A stretch of DNA of 42,157 bases from DASWNP01 sp035537095. GTDB taxonomy: Bacteria; Acidobacteriota; Blastocatellia; Pyrinomonadales; Pyrinomonadaceae. A program made the translations under genes and the position numbers. Positions 1-7,634 of the stretch are shown here, piece by piece. Location of the stretch: the NCBI GenBank assembly GCA_035537095.1, contig DATLMV010000129.1:1-42157 (forward strand), in the 5' to 3' direction. Position 1 is the stretch's first letter. Each line of letters opens with the position of its first letter. The notes beneath the pieces are model-generated. The model ran no database searches, was not told the origin of the DNA, and saw only the letters and a list, made by a program, of their open reading frames with translations.

Positions 1-229
1 CGACGATGCGATAGTGCATCCACTTGCCCTCGCGCCTTGCCGTGACCACGCCGGCCCGCCGCAGGTAGGCCAGATGGCGCGAGATTTTCGGCTGGTTCGT
101 GCGCAGCACTTCGACGAAGTAGCAGACGCACACTTCGTCGCCACCCAACAGGTTCAAAAGTCGCAGGCGCGTCCGGTCGGCCAGCGCCTTGAAGAGTAGT
201 TCCATCTCGTTAGCTTTGTTTGTCGCCAT
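1..229 (-). CDS. arsR: ArsR-family arsenite-responsive repressor (N-terminal part, cut by window edge)
   Basis: This is a winged-helix metalloregulator of the ArsR/SmtB family, which represses ars genes until trivalent arsenic binds. The visible 76 residues begin MATNKANEMELLFKALADRT. They hold the metal-site motif EVCVCYF (a Cys-X-Cys pair, as in classical ArsR) followed by the recognition-helix region NQPKISRHLAYLRRAGVV. The frame stays open to base 1, so the C-terminus lies outside the window. The ATG at 229 is preceded by AAGAGG and sits 4 bases after the stop of the acetyltransferase gene, so the two are probably co-transcribed. An internal ATG (MELLF) is a possible alternative start. 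The identification is firm; the exact inducer is inferred from the Cys pair and the neighbours. Confidence 0.9.
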   Translation of the reverse strand, partial: MATNKANEMELLFKALADRTRLRLLNLLGGDEVCVCYFVEVLRTNQPKISRHLAYLRRAGVVTARREGKWMHYRIV

Positions 230-233
230 CCTC

Positions 234-731
234 TTAATCCGCTCCCACGATTCTGCTCCGGCGTTCGAGCAGAACCGTATCACGCCAGACCCCGCGCATC
301 CGCCCGATGCGTTCGCGCCGCCCCACCTGTCGAAAACCGCAACGCTCGTGGAGCGCAAGGCTCGCAACGTTCTCCGGAAAGACCCCGGCCTGTAGCGTCC
401 AGATGCCCTGACGCTCCGAAGACTCGACGAGCGCGTCGAGCAGCGCGCGCCCGACGCCCGCGCCGCGCGCCCTCTCGCCGACATAGACGCTCACCTCCGC
501 GACCCCGCCATACACGCACCTGTCGGAGACGCGACTGAGCGCGGCCCAACCGAGAACCGCGTCGCCCGTGAGCGCGACGAGTCGGCTGTGCGCGAGATGC
601 GACGCGTCCCAACGCTCCCACTCCGGCGCAGCCGTCTCGAAAGTGGCCTCTCCGGTCGCGATGCCTTCCAGATACACGCCCCGCACCTGCTCCCAATGTC
701 TCTCAAGCAAAGGCTCAATCGAGTAGTTCAT
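234..731 (-). CDS. arsN: GNAT N-acetyltransferase, ArsN/phosphinothricin acetyltransferase type
   Basis: A 165-residue GNAT enzyme of the phosphinothricin/arsinothricin acetyltransferase group. It would transfer acetyl from acetyl-CoA to the amino group of an arsinothricin- or phosphinothricin-like amino acid, which detoxifies it. Seen in the sequence: the early segment YLEGIATGEATFETAAPEW typical of this group, the acetyl-CoA loop RARGAGVGRALLDALV (Q/RxxGxG/A) in the middle, and the C-terminal ALHERCGFRQVGRRERIG segment. The gene lies directly upstream of arsR and is divergent from arsI-arsC. This context favours arsinothricin (ArsN1) over phosphinothricin as the substrate, but sequence alone cannot separate the two. 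Confidence 0.75.
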   Translation of the reverse strand: MNYSIEPLLERHWEQVRGVYLEGIATGEATFETAAPEWERWDASHLAHSRLVALTGDAVLGWAALSRVSDRCVYGGVAEVSVYVGERARGAGVGRALLDALVESSERQGIWTLQAGVFPENVASLALHERCGFRQVGRRERIGRMRGVWRDTVLLERRSRIVGAD

Positions 732-769
732 CTCGTTCCGTATCTCTCAAAGTCCGACCCGCGAAAAAT

Positions 770-798
770 ATTTTAGCACGACGCGACAAATATGTCTT
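770..798 (-). promoter_or_regulatory. Candidate sigma-70 promoter for arsN-arsR
   Basis: On the minus strand AAGACA (798-793) and TAAAAT (775-770) are separated by 17 bases, matching 4/6 and 5/6 consensus positions. The -35 box overlaps that of the divergent plus-strand promoter, so RNA polymerase could probably occupy only one direction at a time. Judged by eye only. Confidence 0.45.
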
Positions 799-825
799 GA
801 CAGATATGTCTCTCATGGTTAAGAT
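797..825 (+). promoter_or_regulatory. Candidate sigma-70 promoter for arsI-aqp-arsC
   Basis: A perfect TTGACA (797-802) is followed after 17 bases by TAAGAT (820-825). It lies 58 bases before the arsI start codon, and a 20-base palindrome follows directly at the expected transcription start. Confidence 0.6.
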
Positions 826-829
826 GCAC

Positions 830-849
830 ACATTCGCTTAGGCGAATGT
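830..849. promoter_or_regulatory. Palindromic operator candidate, probably for ArsR
   Basis: A perfect inverted repeat, ACATTCGC-TTAG-GCGAATGT, sits just downstream of the plus-strand -10 box, where a bound repressor would block transcription start. ArsR binding is inferred from position and context. The sequence is not a match to one fixed consensus. Confidence 0.5.
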
Positions 850-882
850 ATCATCGGAGGCAGTAAACTAAGGAGAAAAGAG

Positions 883-1347
883 ATGCAGCAAGAGACGACA
901 AAAGCGGTCGAGGTTTTGAAGGCACACGTGGCGATCAACGTCCGCAACGTTGAAGTGAGCACGGATTTTTACAGGAGAATGTTAGGGGTCGAGCCGTCGA
1001 AGGTGCGTCCGGGCTACGCCAAGTTCGACGTGCAGAATCCGCCGCTCAATCTGACTCTGAATGAAGTCGCAAACGTCGGGCGCGGCGCGCTCTCACACAT
1101 GGGCTTGCAGGTCGCGTCCACGGAAGACGTGCACAGTTTGCGCGCGCGCTGGGCCGAAGCTGGACTGATCACGCGCGACGAGATGCAGACCAACTGCTGT
1201 TACGCGTTGCAGGATAAGACGTGGGTGCACGACCCGGACGGCAACGAGTGGGAAGCGTTCGTCGTGCTCGAAGACAACCTCGCGGAGACGGGCGCGTGCT
1301 GCGCGACTGAGGGCGTCGCGTCTTCGCCGGTCGTGATTTCGCGTTGA
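883..1347 (+). CDS. arsI: ArsI-like C-As lyase (glyoxalase/bleomycin-resistance fold)
   Basis: A 154-residue vicinal-oxygen-chelate dioxygenase that would break the carbon-arsenic bond of trivalent methylarsenite or aromatic arsenicals, releasing arsenite. The ligands expected from the characterised ArsI family are visible: His15 (AHVAI), His72 (LSHMGLQV) and Glu124 (NEWEAF) for Fe(II), and the vicinal pair Cys105-Cys106 (TNCCYAL) for the arsenical. The segment DKTWVHDPDGNEWE is typical of ArsI/CadI. The ATG at 883 has AAGGAG 7 bases upstream. Its stop overlaps or abuts the next gene. The distal Cys pair (GACCATE) near the C-terminus is additional. CadI-type annotation is the main alternative, but the CC pair and ars context favour ArsI. 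Confidence 0.85.
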   Translation: MQQETTKAVEVLKAHVAINVRNVEVSTDFYRRMLGVEPSKVRPGYAKFDVQNPPLNLTLNEVANVGRGALSHMGLQVASTEDVHSLRARWAEAGLITRDEMQTNCCYALQDKTWVHDPDGNEWEAFVVLEDNLAETGACCATEGVASSPVVISR

Positions 1348-1349
1348 AG

Positions 1350-2096
1350 ATGGACGAGCGAAAGAGCTTCGGAGCGTCGCAACGGGCGCGGCGCGCGACG
1401 GCGGAGGCGTTGGGGACAGCGGTTTTACTGGCGACCGTCGTCGGCTCCGGCATCATGGGCGAGCGTCTGGCGGGCGGCAACGTCGCGCTCGCCCTGCTGG
1501 CTAACACGCTGGCGACGGGCGCGGGACTCTTGGCGTTGATTCTGACGTTCGGGCCGATTTCCGGCGCGCATTTCAATCCGGCGGTGACGCTGGCCGACGC
1601 GTCGCAGGGCGGCCTGCGCTGGCGCGAAGTGCCCGCGTATGTGGCGGCGCAAGTGTCCGGCGCATTCGCGGGAGTGGCGGCGGCTCACCTGATGTTCGGC
1701 GAGGCGCTGTTTACGGCTTCGAGTCATGCGCGTGAGGGCGCGGCGCAGGTGTTCAGCGAGTTCGTCGCCACGTTCGGCCTGATGTCGGTCATCTGGGGAT
1801 GCGCGCGGCAGCGTTCGACGCTGGCGGGGCCGCTCGCCGTCGGCGCATACATCGCCGCCGCCTACTGGTTCACGGCTTCGACCTCGTTCGCTAATCCGGC
1901 GGTCACGCTCGCGCGTGCGGCGACCGACACCTTCGCGGGCGTGCGACCGCGAGACGTTCCCGCGTTCGTCTGCGCGCAGTTGCTCGGCGCGGCGGCGGCA
2001 ACGCTGCTCTTTCGCTGGCTCACGCCGCGCCTCGCCGAAGATGCGCCGGATGTCGTCGTGCCGCGTGCGGATGACGAAGACGGGAAAACTCGTTGA
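1350..2096 (+). CDS. MIP-family aquaglyceroporin, probable arsenite channel (AqpS-like)
   Basis: A 248-residue six-helix channel of the aquaporin/glycerol facilitator family. Both half-helix NPA motifs are present: FNPAVTL after the second helix and FANPAVTLARAATDTFAGV after the fifth. This gives the usual internal duplication. A MIP channel between arsI and arsC is typical of loci where arsenite made by ArsC leaves by facilitated diffusion instead of through ArsB or Acr3 pumps. An in-frame TTG at 1344 would give a 4-base overlap with the arsI stop; the ATG at 1350 is chosen here. There is no clear ribosome site, so translational coupling with arsI is likely. Substrate is inferred from the neighbours. 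Confidence 0.8.
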   Translation: MDERKSFGASQRARRATAEALGTAVLLATVVGSGIMGERLAGGNVALALLANTLATGAGLLALILTFGPISGAHFNPAVTLADASQGGLRWREVPAYVAAQVSGAFAGVAAAHLMFGEALFTASSHAREGAAQVFSEFVATFGLMSVIWGCARQRSTLAGPLAVGAYIAAAYWFTASTSFANPAVTLARAATDTFAGVRPRDVPAFVCAQLLGAAAATLLFRWLTPRLAEDAPDVVVPRADDEDGKTR

Positions 2097-2169
2097 AGGA
2101 TGAGGACGGGAAAACGTGTCGGAGTTTGACGCGTCGCGCGCGCGTCCGGAAGTTCAAAGGAGACTTGAG

Positions 2170-2616
2170 ATGAGCGAGGATGTGTCGGAGCAGGCGGGCG
2201 CGGCAGACGCGCGGCGCGTGTTGATTCTCTGCACGGGCAATTCGGCGCGGAGCCAGATGGCGGAGGGCTTACTGCGGCACGACGGCGGGCGACGCTTCCG
2301 GGTTTGGAGCGCGGGGACGAATCCGGGCAGCGTCCGCGCGGAGGCCGTCGAGGTGATGCGCGAGATCGGGATTGACATCGGCGACCAACGCTCGAAGTCG
2401 GTCGAGGAGTTTGCGGGACAGGAGTTCGACTACGTGGTCACGGTCTGCGACAACGCGCGCGAAAACTGTCCGGTCTTTCCCGCGCGCACGCGCCGCATCC
2501 ATTGGAGCTTCGACGACCCCGCCGCCGTCGAGGGCGAAGCAACAGCGCGTCTCGCCGTCTTCCGTCGCGTCCGCGACGAAATCAGGGCGCGACTCCGGAA
2601 GTTTTTGGAGAATTGA
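2170..2616 (+). CDS. arsC: Arsenate reductase, thioredoxin-coupled (low-MW phosphatase fold)
   Basis: This enzyme reduces arsenate to arsenite through a three-cysteine relay regenerated by thioredoxin. The phosphate-binding loop CTGNSAR (CX5R) starts at Cys21 and continues SQMAEGLLR. The relay cysteines are Cys93 and Cys100 in VTVCDNARENCPVFP. The ATG at 2170 is chosen because AAAGGAG lies 7 bases upstream. An earlier in-frame GTG at 2116 would add 18 unconserved residues. At 148 residues the length is normal for this family. It is the last gene of the plus-strand ars transcript, followed by a strong hairpin. Confidence 0.92.
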   Translation: MSEDVSEQAGAADARRVLILCTGNSARSQMAEGLLRHDGGRRFRVWSAGTNPGSVRAEAVEVMREIGIDIGDQRSKSVEEFAGQEFDYVVTVCDNARENCPVFPARTRRIHWSFDDPAAVEGEATARLAVFRRVRDEIRARLRKFLEN

Positions 2617-2635
2617 GAGAGAGGAAAAAGACTTG

Positions 2636-2687
2636 TGCCGGAGGGAGTTTGAAGACAAAGAGCTTTGTCTTCAAACTCCCTCCGGCA
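2636..2687. terminator. Bidirectional rho-independent terminator between arsC and the LTXXQ gene
   Basis: A perfect 25-base inverted repeat (2636-2660 with 2663-2687, two bases between) is followed on the plus strand by TCTTTTGTTTTC. On the minus strand it is followed by a T-rich GTCTTTTTCC. It separates two convergent genes and can serve both. Confidence 0.9.
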
Positions 2688-2710
2688 TCTTTTGTTTTCG
2701 GATTGAGTTG

Positions 2711-3253
2711 CTATTGCTCGTCGTTCTGCTGGCGCAGCATGCGACGCTCGCGGAAGCGTTCGCGCATCTGCTGGCGGCGCGCTTTGCGTTCCTGTTTGAG
2801 TTGCTCAAGCTGCGTGCGCTGTCCGGGCGTGAGGACGGCGACGATTTCGTCGCGCAGGCGTTGTCTGGATTCACGAAACTCCGCGCGGAGTGCTCCGGCG
2901 CGGGCAAGCTGTTCGGCGGTCAGGGTCGCGCCCGAACGGCGTTGCTCGACGAGGCCGCGCATCTCCTCGCGCTTGGCTTGAGAGCCTGCTTTGAAGCGTT
3001 CGCGGATGGCCTGAATCTGCTGCTTCTGCGCGTCGTCAAGATTGAGTTCGGCAAAGGCACGCTTGATTGCGCGCCGTGCGCCGCGCCCGCGATGTTTCCG
3101 CCAACGCTCCATCCCTTGCTGTCGCTCCGTGCGTCGCCCGTCACCCTCTTCCTGCGCGCTCGCGCCCGGCTGCTGCGCGATGGCGGCGGAGGCCGCGAGG
3201 CCCGCCGTGAGTAGGAGCGTCAGTCCTGCTTTCGTCAAAATGTTCTTCAACAT
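2711..3253 (-). CDS. Exported LTXXQ (Spy/CpxP-like) periplasmic protein
   Basis: A 180-residue secreted protein. The start MLKNILTKAGLTLLLTAGLA is a signal peptide with likely cleavage after ASAAIA. The mature part is highly charged and helical. It contains two copies of the family motif: LNLDDAQKQQIQAIRERF near the middle and LTPGQRTQLEQLKQERKA near the C-terminus, each followed by a coiled-coil-like stretch. Spy/CpxP proteins form cradle-shaped dimers that act as ATP-independent chaperones or stress sensors in the periplasm. The ATG at 3253 is chosen because it starts the signal peptide; GAGGAG lies 11 bases upstream. It is convergent with arsC and no partner two-component system is visible. 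Confidence 0.75.
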   Translation of the reverse strand: MLKNILTKAGLTLLLTAGLAASAAIAQQPGASAQEEGDGRRTERQQGMERWRKHRGRGARRAIKRAFAELNLDDAQKQQIQAIRERFKAGSQAKREEMRGLVEQRRSGATLTAEQLARAGALRAEFRESRQRLRDEIVAVLTPGQRTQLEQLKQERKARRQQMRERFRERRMLRQQNDEQ

Positions 3254-3380
3254 AACCTTTAAAACTCCTCGCTGAAATTTACCGAAAAAATCGGCGACGA
3301 AACGCGTTTCGTCGCTGCTCGAAACATTTAGACGAGGGCGACACGGGTTTGGTCTGAAAAGTATCAACGTGATGAAAAGA

Positions 3381-3492
3381 CTGAAAAGGGAAATGTGGAA
3401 GGGGTAAAAGGGAAAAGGGGAAAGGGCGAAAGGGAGGAAGCAGTTAGCTCCTGCCATTTCCCCTTTTAACCTTTCCCCATTTCCCCTCTTCT
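3381..3492. repeat. Heptad-array palindrome, AAAAGGG class (block 1)
   Basis: The left arm (3381-3440) is built of degenerate purine 7-mers such as AAAAGGG, GAAGGGG and GGAAAGG. The right arm (about 3451-3492) is an imperfect complement (CCCCTTTTAACC, TTTCCCC). It lies in the 313-base gap between the divergent LTXXQ and dxs genes. The rest of that gap (3254-3380 and 3493-3566) shows no other convincing element. Confidence 0.8.
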
Positions 3493-3566
3493 TATCTTGT
3501 CCGTTATGAGTTTGTGATCTTTTCTTGAGATGCAAAACGGGCGGGTGCGCGCTACAATGTGGGCCG

Positions 3567-5501
3567 ATGAAACTCTTACAAGACATTGACTCGCCGGACG
3601 ACCTGCGCCGCTTGGGGCTGGAACAGTTGCCGGATGTCGCGGGCGACATTCGACAGTACATTATAGACACGATGTCGCGCGTGGGCGGACACACGGGCGC
3701 GAGTCTGGGCGCGGTGGAGTTGGCCGTCGCGCTGCACTACGCGTTCGACACGCCGCGCGACCGCCTCGTCTGGGACGTGGGTCATCAGGCTTACGCGCAC
3801 AAGATTCTGACGGGGCGGCGCGACGCGCTGCCGACCGTCAACCAGGACGGCGGCATCAGCGGTTTCCTGCGGCGCGACGAGTCGCCCTACGATACGTTCG
3901 GCGCGGGCCACGCTTCCACGTCGCTCTCGGCGGCGCTCGGGATGGCGATTGCGCGCGACCAGCGCGGCGAGTCGCATCACGTCGTGGCGGTCATCGGCGA
4001 CGCGTCGCTCGCGGGCGGGATGGCGATGGAGGCCGTCAATCAGGCGGGACATTTGAAGACGCGGCTGATCGTGCTCTTGAACGACAACGAGATGTCCATC
4101 GCGCCCGCCGTCGGCGCGCTGACGGGTTATCTCAACCGCATCCGCGAGGCGCAAGGGTATCATCGTTTCAAGGACGAGGTGGGCGCGTCGCTCCGTTCGA
4201 TTCCGACCTTCGGCGAGCGTCTGCATCAGGCGGCGAAGACCGTCAAGGACGCCATCGCGGCGGCGGTGCTGCCGGGCGCGCTCGTCAACGAACTCGGCTT
4301 CAAGTACGTCGGCTATGTTGACGGGCACGACACGGCTGCGCTCGTCCGCGCGCTCGAAGAGGCCAAGCAGGTGCAGGACGGCCCCGTCATCGTTCACGCC
4401 CTGACGACCAAAGGCAAAGGCTTCCCTTCGCGCGAGAAGAACTACTACGCGTGGCACGCGACCGGCCCCTTCGACCCCGCGACGGGCGCGGCCATCAAGT
4501 CCACGAAGCCCGCGCCTCCGGCCTACACGGCGGTCTTCGGCGAGACTCTGTGCGAACTGATGGAGCGCGACGAAAAGATCATCGCGCTGACGGCGGCGAT
4601 GCCGGACGGCACAGGGATAGACAAAACCCTTGAGAGATTTCCCGAGCGCGCGTTCGATGTCGGCATCGCCGAACAGCATTGCGTGACGTTCGCGGCGGGG
4701 ATGTCGTGCGAGGGTTTGAAGCCGGTCTGCACCATCTACTCGACCTTCTTGCAGCGCGGCTTCGACCAACTCGTCCACGATGTCTGTTTGCAAAACCTGA
4801 ACGTCAAATTCTGTATGGACAGGGCAGGCATCGTCGGCGGCGACGGCCCGACGCATCACGGCCTGCTCGACATCGCGTACCTGCGCGGCATCCCGGAAAT
4901 CATCCTGATGGCCCCCAGAGACGAGGGCGAGATGCGCGACATGCTCTACACGATGCTGGAACACGCGGGCCCGGCGGCGATGCGCTACCCGCGCGGCAAC
5001 GGCATCGGGGCCGACATCAAACGCGCGCCCGAACTGCTCGAAGTCGGCAAGGCCGAACTCCTGCGCGACAGTCAGGAGGGCGGCGACGTGGCGATTATCG
5101 CCTATGGCTCGATGGTGCACCCGTCGGTCGCGGCGGCGGAACTGTTGTCGAAGGAGGGCATCGAAGCGACGGTCGTCAACGCGCGTTTCGTCAAGCCGCT
5201 CGACTCGGGACTCCTGCTCGCGCTGGCGCAGACGAAGCGTCTGCTGGTGACGGTCGAGGAGGCGTATCTCGCGGGCGGCTTCGGTTCCGCCGTGATGGAA
5301 CTCTTGGAAGAGAACGGGCTGCTCGACCGCGTCCGCGTCGTCCGCATGGGCGTCCCCGACCGCATCATCACGCACGGCGACCCCAAACTCCTGCTCGCCA
5401 AGTACGGCCTCGACGCCGACGGCATCTACACGCGCGTCAAAGAGAGCATCGAGGTCTTGGAGGAACGACGCACGGGCAACCGCCCGTCGCTGCGAAGCTG
5501 A
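3567..5501 (+). CDS. dxs: 1-deoxy-D-xylulose-5-phosphate synthase
   Basis: This thiamine-diphosphate enzyme condenses pyruvate with glyceraldehyde-3-phosphate, the first and flux-controlling step of the MEP isoprenoid pathway, in the cytoplasm. It has 644 residues, normal for the family. Visible landmarks are GGHTGASLGAVEL near residue 41 (His42 at the position of the catalytic-site His), DVGHQAYAHKILTGR, the ThDP/Mg motif GDASLAGGMAMEAVNQAG at 144 ending in LLNDNEMSIAP, the central FDVGIAEQHCVTFAAGM with the catalytic Glu, and the C-terminal transketolase domain with VTVEEAYLAGGFGS. The ATG at 3567 begins the conserved MKLLQDIDSPDDLRRL; an earlier GTG or ATG would add unconserved residues. 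Followed by repeats and a hairpin terminator. Confidence 0.97.
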   Translation: MKLLQDIDSPDDLRRLGLEQLPDVAGDIRQYIIDTMSRVGGHTGASLGAVELAVALHYAFDTPRDRLVWDVGHQAYAHKILTGRRDALPTVNQDGGISGFLRRDESPYDTFGAGHASTSLSAALGMAIARDQRGESHHVVAVIGDASLAGGMAMEAVNQAGHLKTRLIVLLNDNEMSIAPAVGALTGYLNRIREAQGYHRFKDEVGASLRSIPTFGERLHQAAKTVKDAIAAAVLPGALVNELGFKYVGYVDGHDTAALVRALEEAKQVQDGPVIVHALTTKGKGFPSREKNYYAWHATGPFDPATGAAIKSTKPAPPAYTAVFGETLCELMERDEKIIALTAAMPDGTGIDKTLERFPERAFDVGIAEQHCVTFAAGMSCEGLKPVCTIYSTFLQRGFDQLVHDVCLQNLNVKFCMDRAGIVGGDGPTHHGLLDIAYLRGIPEIILMAPRDEGEMRDMLYTMLEHAGPAAMRYPRGNGIGADIKRAPELLEVGKAELLRDSQEGGDVAIIAYGSMVHPSVAAAELLSKEGIEATVVNARFVKPLDSGLLLALAQTKRLLVTVEEAYLAGGFGSAVMELLEENGLLDRVRVVRMGVPDRIITHGDPKLLLAKYGLDADGIYTRVKESIEVLEERRTGNRPSLRS

Positions 5502-5510
5502 GGATGAAAT

Positions 5511-5570
5511 AGTGAATCGTAAATCGTAAATAGATAAACGCATTAACTTTCGTCATCTATTCACGATGTA
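5511..5570. repeat. Heptad-array palindrome, GTGAATC class (block 2a)
   Basis: The left arm is AGTGAATC-GTAAATC-GTAAATA in 7-base steps, then the core AATAGATAAACGCATTAAC (5529-5547), then the right arm TCTATTCACGATGTAC. It begins 10 bases after the dxs stop codon. The core recurs at 5665 and, inverted, at 11246. Confidence 0.85.
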
Positions 5571-5580
5571 CTGGAAAATG

Positions 5581-5635
5581 TAAAAGGCAAAAGTGAGGAC
5601 GGGAGCGAGCCGCCCATCCTCACTTTTGCCTTTTA
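5581..5635 (+). terminator. Hairpin terminator candidate after dxs
   Basis: A perfect 19-base stem (5581-5599 with 5617-5635) has a GC-rich 17-base loop, and TTTGT follows. The A-rich 5' side and T-rich 3' side make it terminator-like in both directions. It sits between the two GTGAATC-class blocks. Confidence 0.65.
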
Positions 5636-5720
5636 TTTGTCAATCGTGAATCGCAAATTTCGTCAATAGATAACTGCATTAACCGCGTTTCTATTCACGA
5701 TTTACGATTCACGATTTACT
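5636..5720. repeat. Heptad-array palindrome, GTGAATC class (block 2b)
   Basis: The left arm is CAATCGTGAATCGCAAATTTCG, then the core AATAGATAACTGCATTAAC (5665-5683), then a right arm of CTATTCAC-GATTTAC-GATTCAC-GATTTAC. The remaining gap to 5908 (AT-rich around 5720-5800) shows nothing else that I can support. An in-frame TTG at 5795 and the stretch after it are considered upstream of the real start of the next gene. Confidence 0.85.
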
Positions 5721-5908
5721 TTTTTGCGTTCGGTATTGATTCGTCGCAGACAGCCGCAACGGTATTTAATGCATCTTAAAAAGCGCGAAACCCTTTGAAA
5801 CTGCGAAGGTTTCGTCGTGCACGCGATTTGCAATCAAAATATCGTAACGAGTTGTCGAAACCCGGCGTCTTTAAGATAGAGAGCACGTTTGAGAAGCCTT
5901 TCAAAAAG

Positions 5909-6736
5909 ATGATGACGGAAGATAATCAGCAAAACTTTGGCGCGGACGAGGACGCGGACGCAACTCTGGTCGCGCCGCGATTCGACGAGGCGGCGGCTGA
6001 GACGGCACGCCCCGTCGTGCCGCTCGCCGAAAGCATTAACCCTTACGACGGCCAGATGCTCGGCCCCGCGCCCGCCTACAGGCAACCGCCCGTGCGTCGT
6101 TCGTGGGTGATCGCGCTGGTGCTCGTCTCGGCTCTCGTCGGCAGCGTGCTCGGCGGCTTGGGCCTGCGTCTCTACCAGAAACGACAGCGCGCCTCGGCGC
6201 AGACAATCGCGCCCGCACAGACGGCAGCCGCGCCCGTCGAAACCGAGACCGCGCAGCCGCAGCAGGAAGTCTCCGCGACGACGCGCGACGCGTCGGCGGC
6301 AAGCGAGACGGCGACAGCGCAAATCTCCGAGACACAGCCTCCCAACATCATCGAGGAGACGGAGACGACTCCCGAGCGGGCCGCAGAGGACATTGTGCGC
6401 ATCGGCGAGACGCGCAAGCCGGACGACTCGAAGAAACGCGACGAAGCCTTGTCGGACGACAGGCGCAAGTCGAATGATGTTGACGACGATGACAAAGACG
6501 GCAAGCGCAAAAAGGGGAAGCGCGGCGGCGTTGACGACGACGATGCCGAGCGCAACGAACGCGCCGAGCAGCCGCGCGCGCGCCGGGTCGGAGTGATAAC
6601 GTATTCACAGCCGCGCCGCGTCGAGCGCATACGCGATTCCGAGGGCGACTACCGCCCGCGCCGCGAGCGTCCGCGCCACGAACAGCAATCGCGCGACCGC
6701 GTGCGGGCCATCTTCGAAGGCCAGCCGCCGAGATAG
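5909..6736 (+). CDS. Single-pass membrane protein with long charged tail, unknown function
   Basis: I do not recognise this family. The 275-residue protein has an acidic N-terminal region, a segment INPYDGQMLGPAPAYRQPP, one clear transmembrane helix (SWVIALVLVSALVGSVLGGL, about residues 70-90), then an Ala/Thr/Gln-rich linker. The tail alternates acidic runs (VDDDDKDG, VDDDDAERN) with basic runs (KRKKGKRGG, RPRRERPRHEQQSRDR). Topology is probably cytoplasmic N-terminus with an extracytoplasmic tail. The ATG at 5909 (or 5912) is preferred over the TTG at 5795. It lies between dxs and tlyA on the same strand, separated by repeats from both. Confidence 0.65.
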   Translation: MMTEDNQQNFGADEDADATLVAPRFDEAAAETARPVVPLAESINPYDGQMLGPAPAYRQPPVRRSWVIALVLVSALVGSVLGGLGLRLYQKRQRASAQTIAPAQTAAAPVETETAQPQQEVSATTRDASAASETATAQISETQPPNIIEETETTPERAAEDIVRIGETRKPDDSKKRDEALSDDRRKSNDVDDDDKDGKRKKGKRGGVDDDDAERNERAEQPRARRVGVITYSQPRRVERIRDSEGDYRPRRERPRHEQQSRDRVRAIFEGQPPR

Positions 6737-6738
6737 AC

Positions 6739-6844
6739 CAAAAGGGAAAAGGTTAAAAGGGGAAGGGGTAAAAGGGATGAGAACCTTTTACCCTTTTCTT
6801 TTGTGTTCTTTCCTTTTGACCGTTTCCCCCTTACCCGTTTCCCC
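6739..6844. repeat. Heptad-array palindrome, AAAAGGG class (block 3)
   Basis: The purine arm (AAAAGGG, AAAAGGT, TAAAAGG, GTAAAAGG) begins 3 bases after a stop codon. The pyrimidine arm runs to 6844 (CCTTTTACCC, CTTTCCTTTTGACC, TTTCCCCCTTACCCG), leaving under 30 bases before the tlyA start. Confidence 0.82.
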
Positions 6845-6872
6845 ACCGGTTTGTGTATTCTGTGCGTGAGCG

Positions 6873-7634
6873 ATGAAGCGTGAGCGGATAGACAAGTTGC
6901 TGGTGGAGCGCGGGCTGGCCGCATCGCGCGCGCGTGCGCAGGCGCTCGTGATGGCGGGCGCGGTGCTCGTCGGCGAGCAGCGCGTGGAGAAATCTTCGGA
7001 GACTTTTCCGCCCGACGCTCCCTTGCGCGTGCGCGGCGCGGACGACCCCTCGGCGCGCTACGTCGGGCGCGGCGGTTTGAAGTTGGAACGCGCGCTCGCG
7101 GAGTTCCAACTCGACGTGCGCGACCGCATCTGTCTCGATGTCGGAGCCTCGACCGGCGGGTTCACCGACTGTCTTTTGCAGCACGGCGCGCGTTGCGTCG
7201 TCGCCATAGATGTCGGTCACAACCAGATTGACTGGCGCATCCGCACGGACGAGCGCGTCGAAGTCCGCGAAGGCGTCAACGCGCGCTACCTGCGGCGCGA
7301 AGACTTCGACACTCCGTTCGACGCAATCGTGATGGACGTGTCCTTCATCTCGGCGACCAAAGTTCTGCCCGCGCTCGTGCCGCTGCTGGCGGCGGACGCA
7401 GGGTGTATCATCGTGCTGATCAAACCGCAGTTTGAAGTGGGTCGCGGAGAGGTCGGGCGCGGGGGCATCGTCAGCGACCCCGCGCAGCACGCACGCGTCG
7501 TCGAAGAGGTGAACCGCGCCGCCCTTGAGTTGGGACTCGACCCGCGCGGCGTCGTCGAGTCGCCCATTCAGGGCGCGGACGGCAATCGAGAATTTCTCGC
7601 CCTATACGAACGGAAGACAGATGTCAGAGGTTAG
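6873..7634 (+). CDS. tlyA: TlyA-family rRNA 2'-O-methyltransferase
   Basis: A 253-residue protein with an N-terminal S4 RNA-binding domain (MKRERIDKLLVERGLAASRA through about residue 60) and an FtsJ-type methyltransferase domain. The SAM motif is CLDVGASTGGFTDCLLQ near residue 88. Further family segments are VYAIDVGHNQ-like (VVAIDVGHNQIDW), DAIVMDVSFIS and LIKPQFEVGRGEVGRGGIV. Characterised TlyA enzymes methylate 2'-OH groups of cytidines in 16S and 23S rRNA; older annotations call the family hemolysin. The last few codons (RKTDVRG) are written in the heptad repeat that follows. The dxs-tlyA-nadK neighbourhood is typical of many bacteria. Confidence 0.93.
   Translation: MKRERIDKLLVERGLAASRARAQALVMAGAVLVGEQRVEKSSETFPPDAPLRVRGADDPSARYVGRGGLKLERALAEFQLDVRDRICLDVGASTGGFTDCLLQHGARCVVAIDVGHNQIDWRIRTDERVEVREGVNARYLRREDFDTPFDAIVMDVSFISATKVLPALVPLLAADAGCIIVLIKPQFEVGRGEVGRGGIVSDPAQHARVVEEVNRAALELGLDPRGVVESPIQGADGNREFLALYERKTDVRG

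Noticed and set aside
2372..3214. 280-codon plus-strand frame across arsC and the LTXXQ gene
   Set aside because: It crosses the terminator and runs antisense to a signal-peptide protein; no motif.
3525..3566. Promoter for dxs (TACAAT at 3553)
   Set aside because: No -35 box at suitable spacing, and it would leave a leader of under ten bases; not strong enough.
3576..5543. 655-codon open frame on the minus strand across dxs
   Set aside because: It is an antisense shadow caused by high GC at third positions; the translation is Arg/Asp/His-rich without domains, while the plus frame is a clear dxs.
5795..5908. N-terminal 38 residues ahead of the single-pass membrane protein
   Set aside because: They depend on a TTG start without a ribosome site; the ATG pair at 5909/5912 is more plausible.
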